From assembly GCF_933509905.1 (NCBI RefSeq), contig NZ_OW150024.1:670001-734000 (forward strand): DNA of 64,000 bases. The letters run 5' to 3'. This document shows, in pieces, positions 63,045 through 64,000 of the stretch (position 1 is its first letter; each line of letters begins with the position of its first letter). The notes under the pieces were generated by a model. It worked only from the letters and a program-made list of their open reading frames with translations. It had not been told where the DNA came from and searched no databases. Position numbers and translations under genes: made by a program. This DNA comes from Trichlorobacter ammonificans (GTDB lineage Bacteria; Desulfobacterota; Desulfuromonadia; Geobacterales; Pseudopelobacteraceae).

Positions 63045-64000
63045 TTACAGGCCGTAGTAGGCGCGGTACCAAGCCACAAATCGGCCAATCCCCTCGTCGA
63101 GGGGGGTGGCGGGAGCAAAGCCGGTATCCCGGGTCAGTCCATCGATGTCGGCGCAGGTGACCGGCACCTCACCGGGCTGCATCGGCAGGAAGTTGACAAC
63201 CGCGCTCCTGCCCAGGTGCGCTTCCAGCGTCTGCACCAGGGTCAGCAGTTCCACCGGCCGGTTGTTGCCGATGTTGTACACCCGCCAGGGGGCGAAGCTG
63301 CGTGCCGGGTCGGGATGGTCGCTGCGCCAGCCCGGATCGGGGGCGGGGGGCTGCCCGGCGACCCGGAGGATTCCCTCCACGATGTCGTCGATGTAGGTGA
63401 AATCACGCTGCATTCGGCCCTGGTTGTACAGGTCGATGGGGGTGCCGGCCAGGATGGCGCGGGTGAAGGAGAAATAGGCCATGTCGGGCCGCCCCCAGGG
63501 GCCGTAGGCGGTGAAGAAGCGCAGCCCCGTGGCGGGCAGGCCGTAGAGGGCGGCGTAACTGTGGGCCATCAGTTCGTTGGCCTTCTTGGTGGCGGCGTAG
63601 AGGGAGAGGGGATGGTCCACCGTGTGGTGCTCGGAAAAGGGAACCGTGCTGTTGGCGCCGTAGACCGAGCTGGAGGAGGCGTAAACCAGGTGCGGGGTCT
63701 CCTGCCGCCGGCACCCTTCCAGAAGGTTGGCGAATCCGGTCAGGTTGCTGTCGATGTAGGCTGCCGGGTTGACCAGGGAGTAGCGGACCCCGGCCTGGGC
63801 CGCCAGATGGATGACGGCGTCGAAACGCTCCCCGGCGAAGAGGGTCGCCGTGGCATCGCGGTCGGCCAGATCGGCCCGGACGAACCGGAACCCGGCGTGT
63901 TCCGTGAGCCGCGCCAGGCGGGCTTCCTTGAGGGAGACCGCGTAGTAGTCGTTCAGGTTGTCGCATCCCGTCACCCGCTCGCCCCGCTCCAGCAGGCGAC
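63045..64000 (-). CDS. NAD-dependent epimerase, UDP-glucuronate 4-epimerase-like (partial)
   Basis: The reading frame is open through the window edge (GERVTGCDNLNDYY near the N-terminus), so the 5' end lies outside. The visible 318 residues have HLAAQAGVRYS, SSSSVYGAN, Y-x3-K in SLYAATKKANE, and TAYGPWGRPDMAYFSFTRAI, matching CapI-type UDP-glucuronate epimerases. It would make UDP-galacturonate. It is followed by gmd after 87 nt. Confidence 0.87.
   Translation of the reverse strand, partial: RLLERGERVTGCDNLNDYYAVSLKEARLARLTEHAGFRFVRADLADRDATATLFAGERFDAVIHLAAQAGVRYSLVNPAAYIDSNLTGFANLLEGCRRQETPHLVYASSSSVYGANSTVPFSEHHTVDHPLSLYAATKKANELMAHSYAALYGLPATGLRFFTAYGPWGRPDMAYFSFTRAILAGTPIDLYNQGRMQRDFTYIDDIVEGILRVAGQPPAPDPGWRSDHPDPARSFAPWRVYNIGNNRPVELLTLVQTLEAHLGRSAVVNFLPMQPGEVPVTCADIDGLTRDTGFAPATPLDEGIGRFVAWYRAYYGL

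Overview
The window is chromosomal DNA from a GC-rich Gram-negative bacterium, most likely an anaerobic delta-proteobacterium of the Geobacter/Desulfuromonadia type. This is an inference from gene content: a hydrogenase-4/Ehr-like membrane complex, selA, PilT behind a DUF4388 protein, a ferritin-like protein, several two-component systems, and an outer-membrane polysaccharide locus. There are no phage genes, transposases or CRISPR arrays.

Layout. 1-720: 3' end of a 23S rRNA, 5S rRNA and a terminator. 863-4648: a lone receiver protein, then a leftward operon GntR regulator > selA > ispD > thioredoxin-fold exported protein, whose promoter overlaps a palindrome. 4913-10196: rightward operon of a TIM-barrel isomerase-like protein, galE, a DHH-CBS-CCA-transferase fusion and gluQ-RS. 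It ends in a 32-bp palindrome shared with a leftward tRNA-Phe (GAA). 10399-17947: mostly leftward genes: Nudix hydrolase, hybrid sensor kinase/YihY/hydrolase/Tpx operon, a divergent cupin gene, carbonic anhydrase, isochorismatase-like hydrolase and a DUF2288 protein. 18082-20368: DUF4388-GAF protein and PilT. 20369-20791: gene-free, with a structured RNA candidate, a terminator and 17-bp tandem repeats. 20792-23223: SlyD-like FKBP, a Dus enzyme and a DUF815 ATPase. 23340-30638: six-gene Ehr-type complex whose large subunit lacks the nickel-binding cysteine motifs. 30931-36677: GNAT protein, NtrC-type two-component pair, and four exported proteins rich in Gly, Arg and Met. 36753-41104: leftward Rrf2 regulator, then an operon of Spy/CpxP-like protein, exported protein, OmpR-type regulator, sensor kinase and ComF. 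41208-46710: hemH, a small membrane protein, a pilin-like protein with a large C-terminal region, a DUF2201/VWA protein, cyclophilin and a ferritin-like protein.

46792-64000 is one long leftward polysaccharide locus. It holds glycosyltransferases of several folds, two DegT-type aminotransferases, SDR sugar-nucleotide enzymes including gmd, an acyltransferase and an MsbA-type ABC exporter. The last gene runs off the window. Base composition drops towards the ABC exporter, suggesting a mosaic origin.

The best candidates for undescribed biology are the two-component pair with its Met/Gly-rich exported operon (31404-36677), the riboswitch-like RNA at 20457-20640, and the nickel-less hydrogenase-related complex. 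All assignments were made by reading the sequence; no database search was run.
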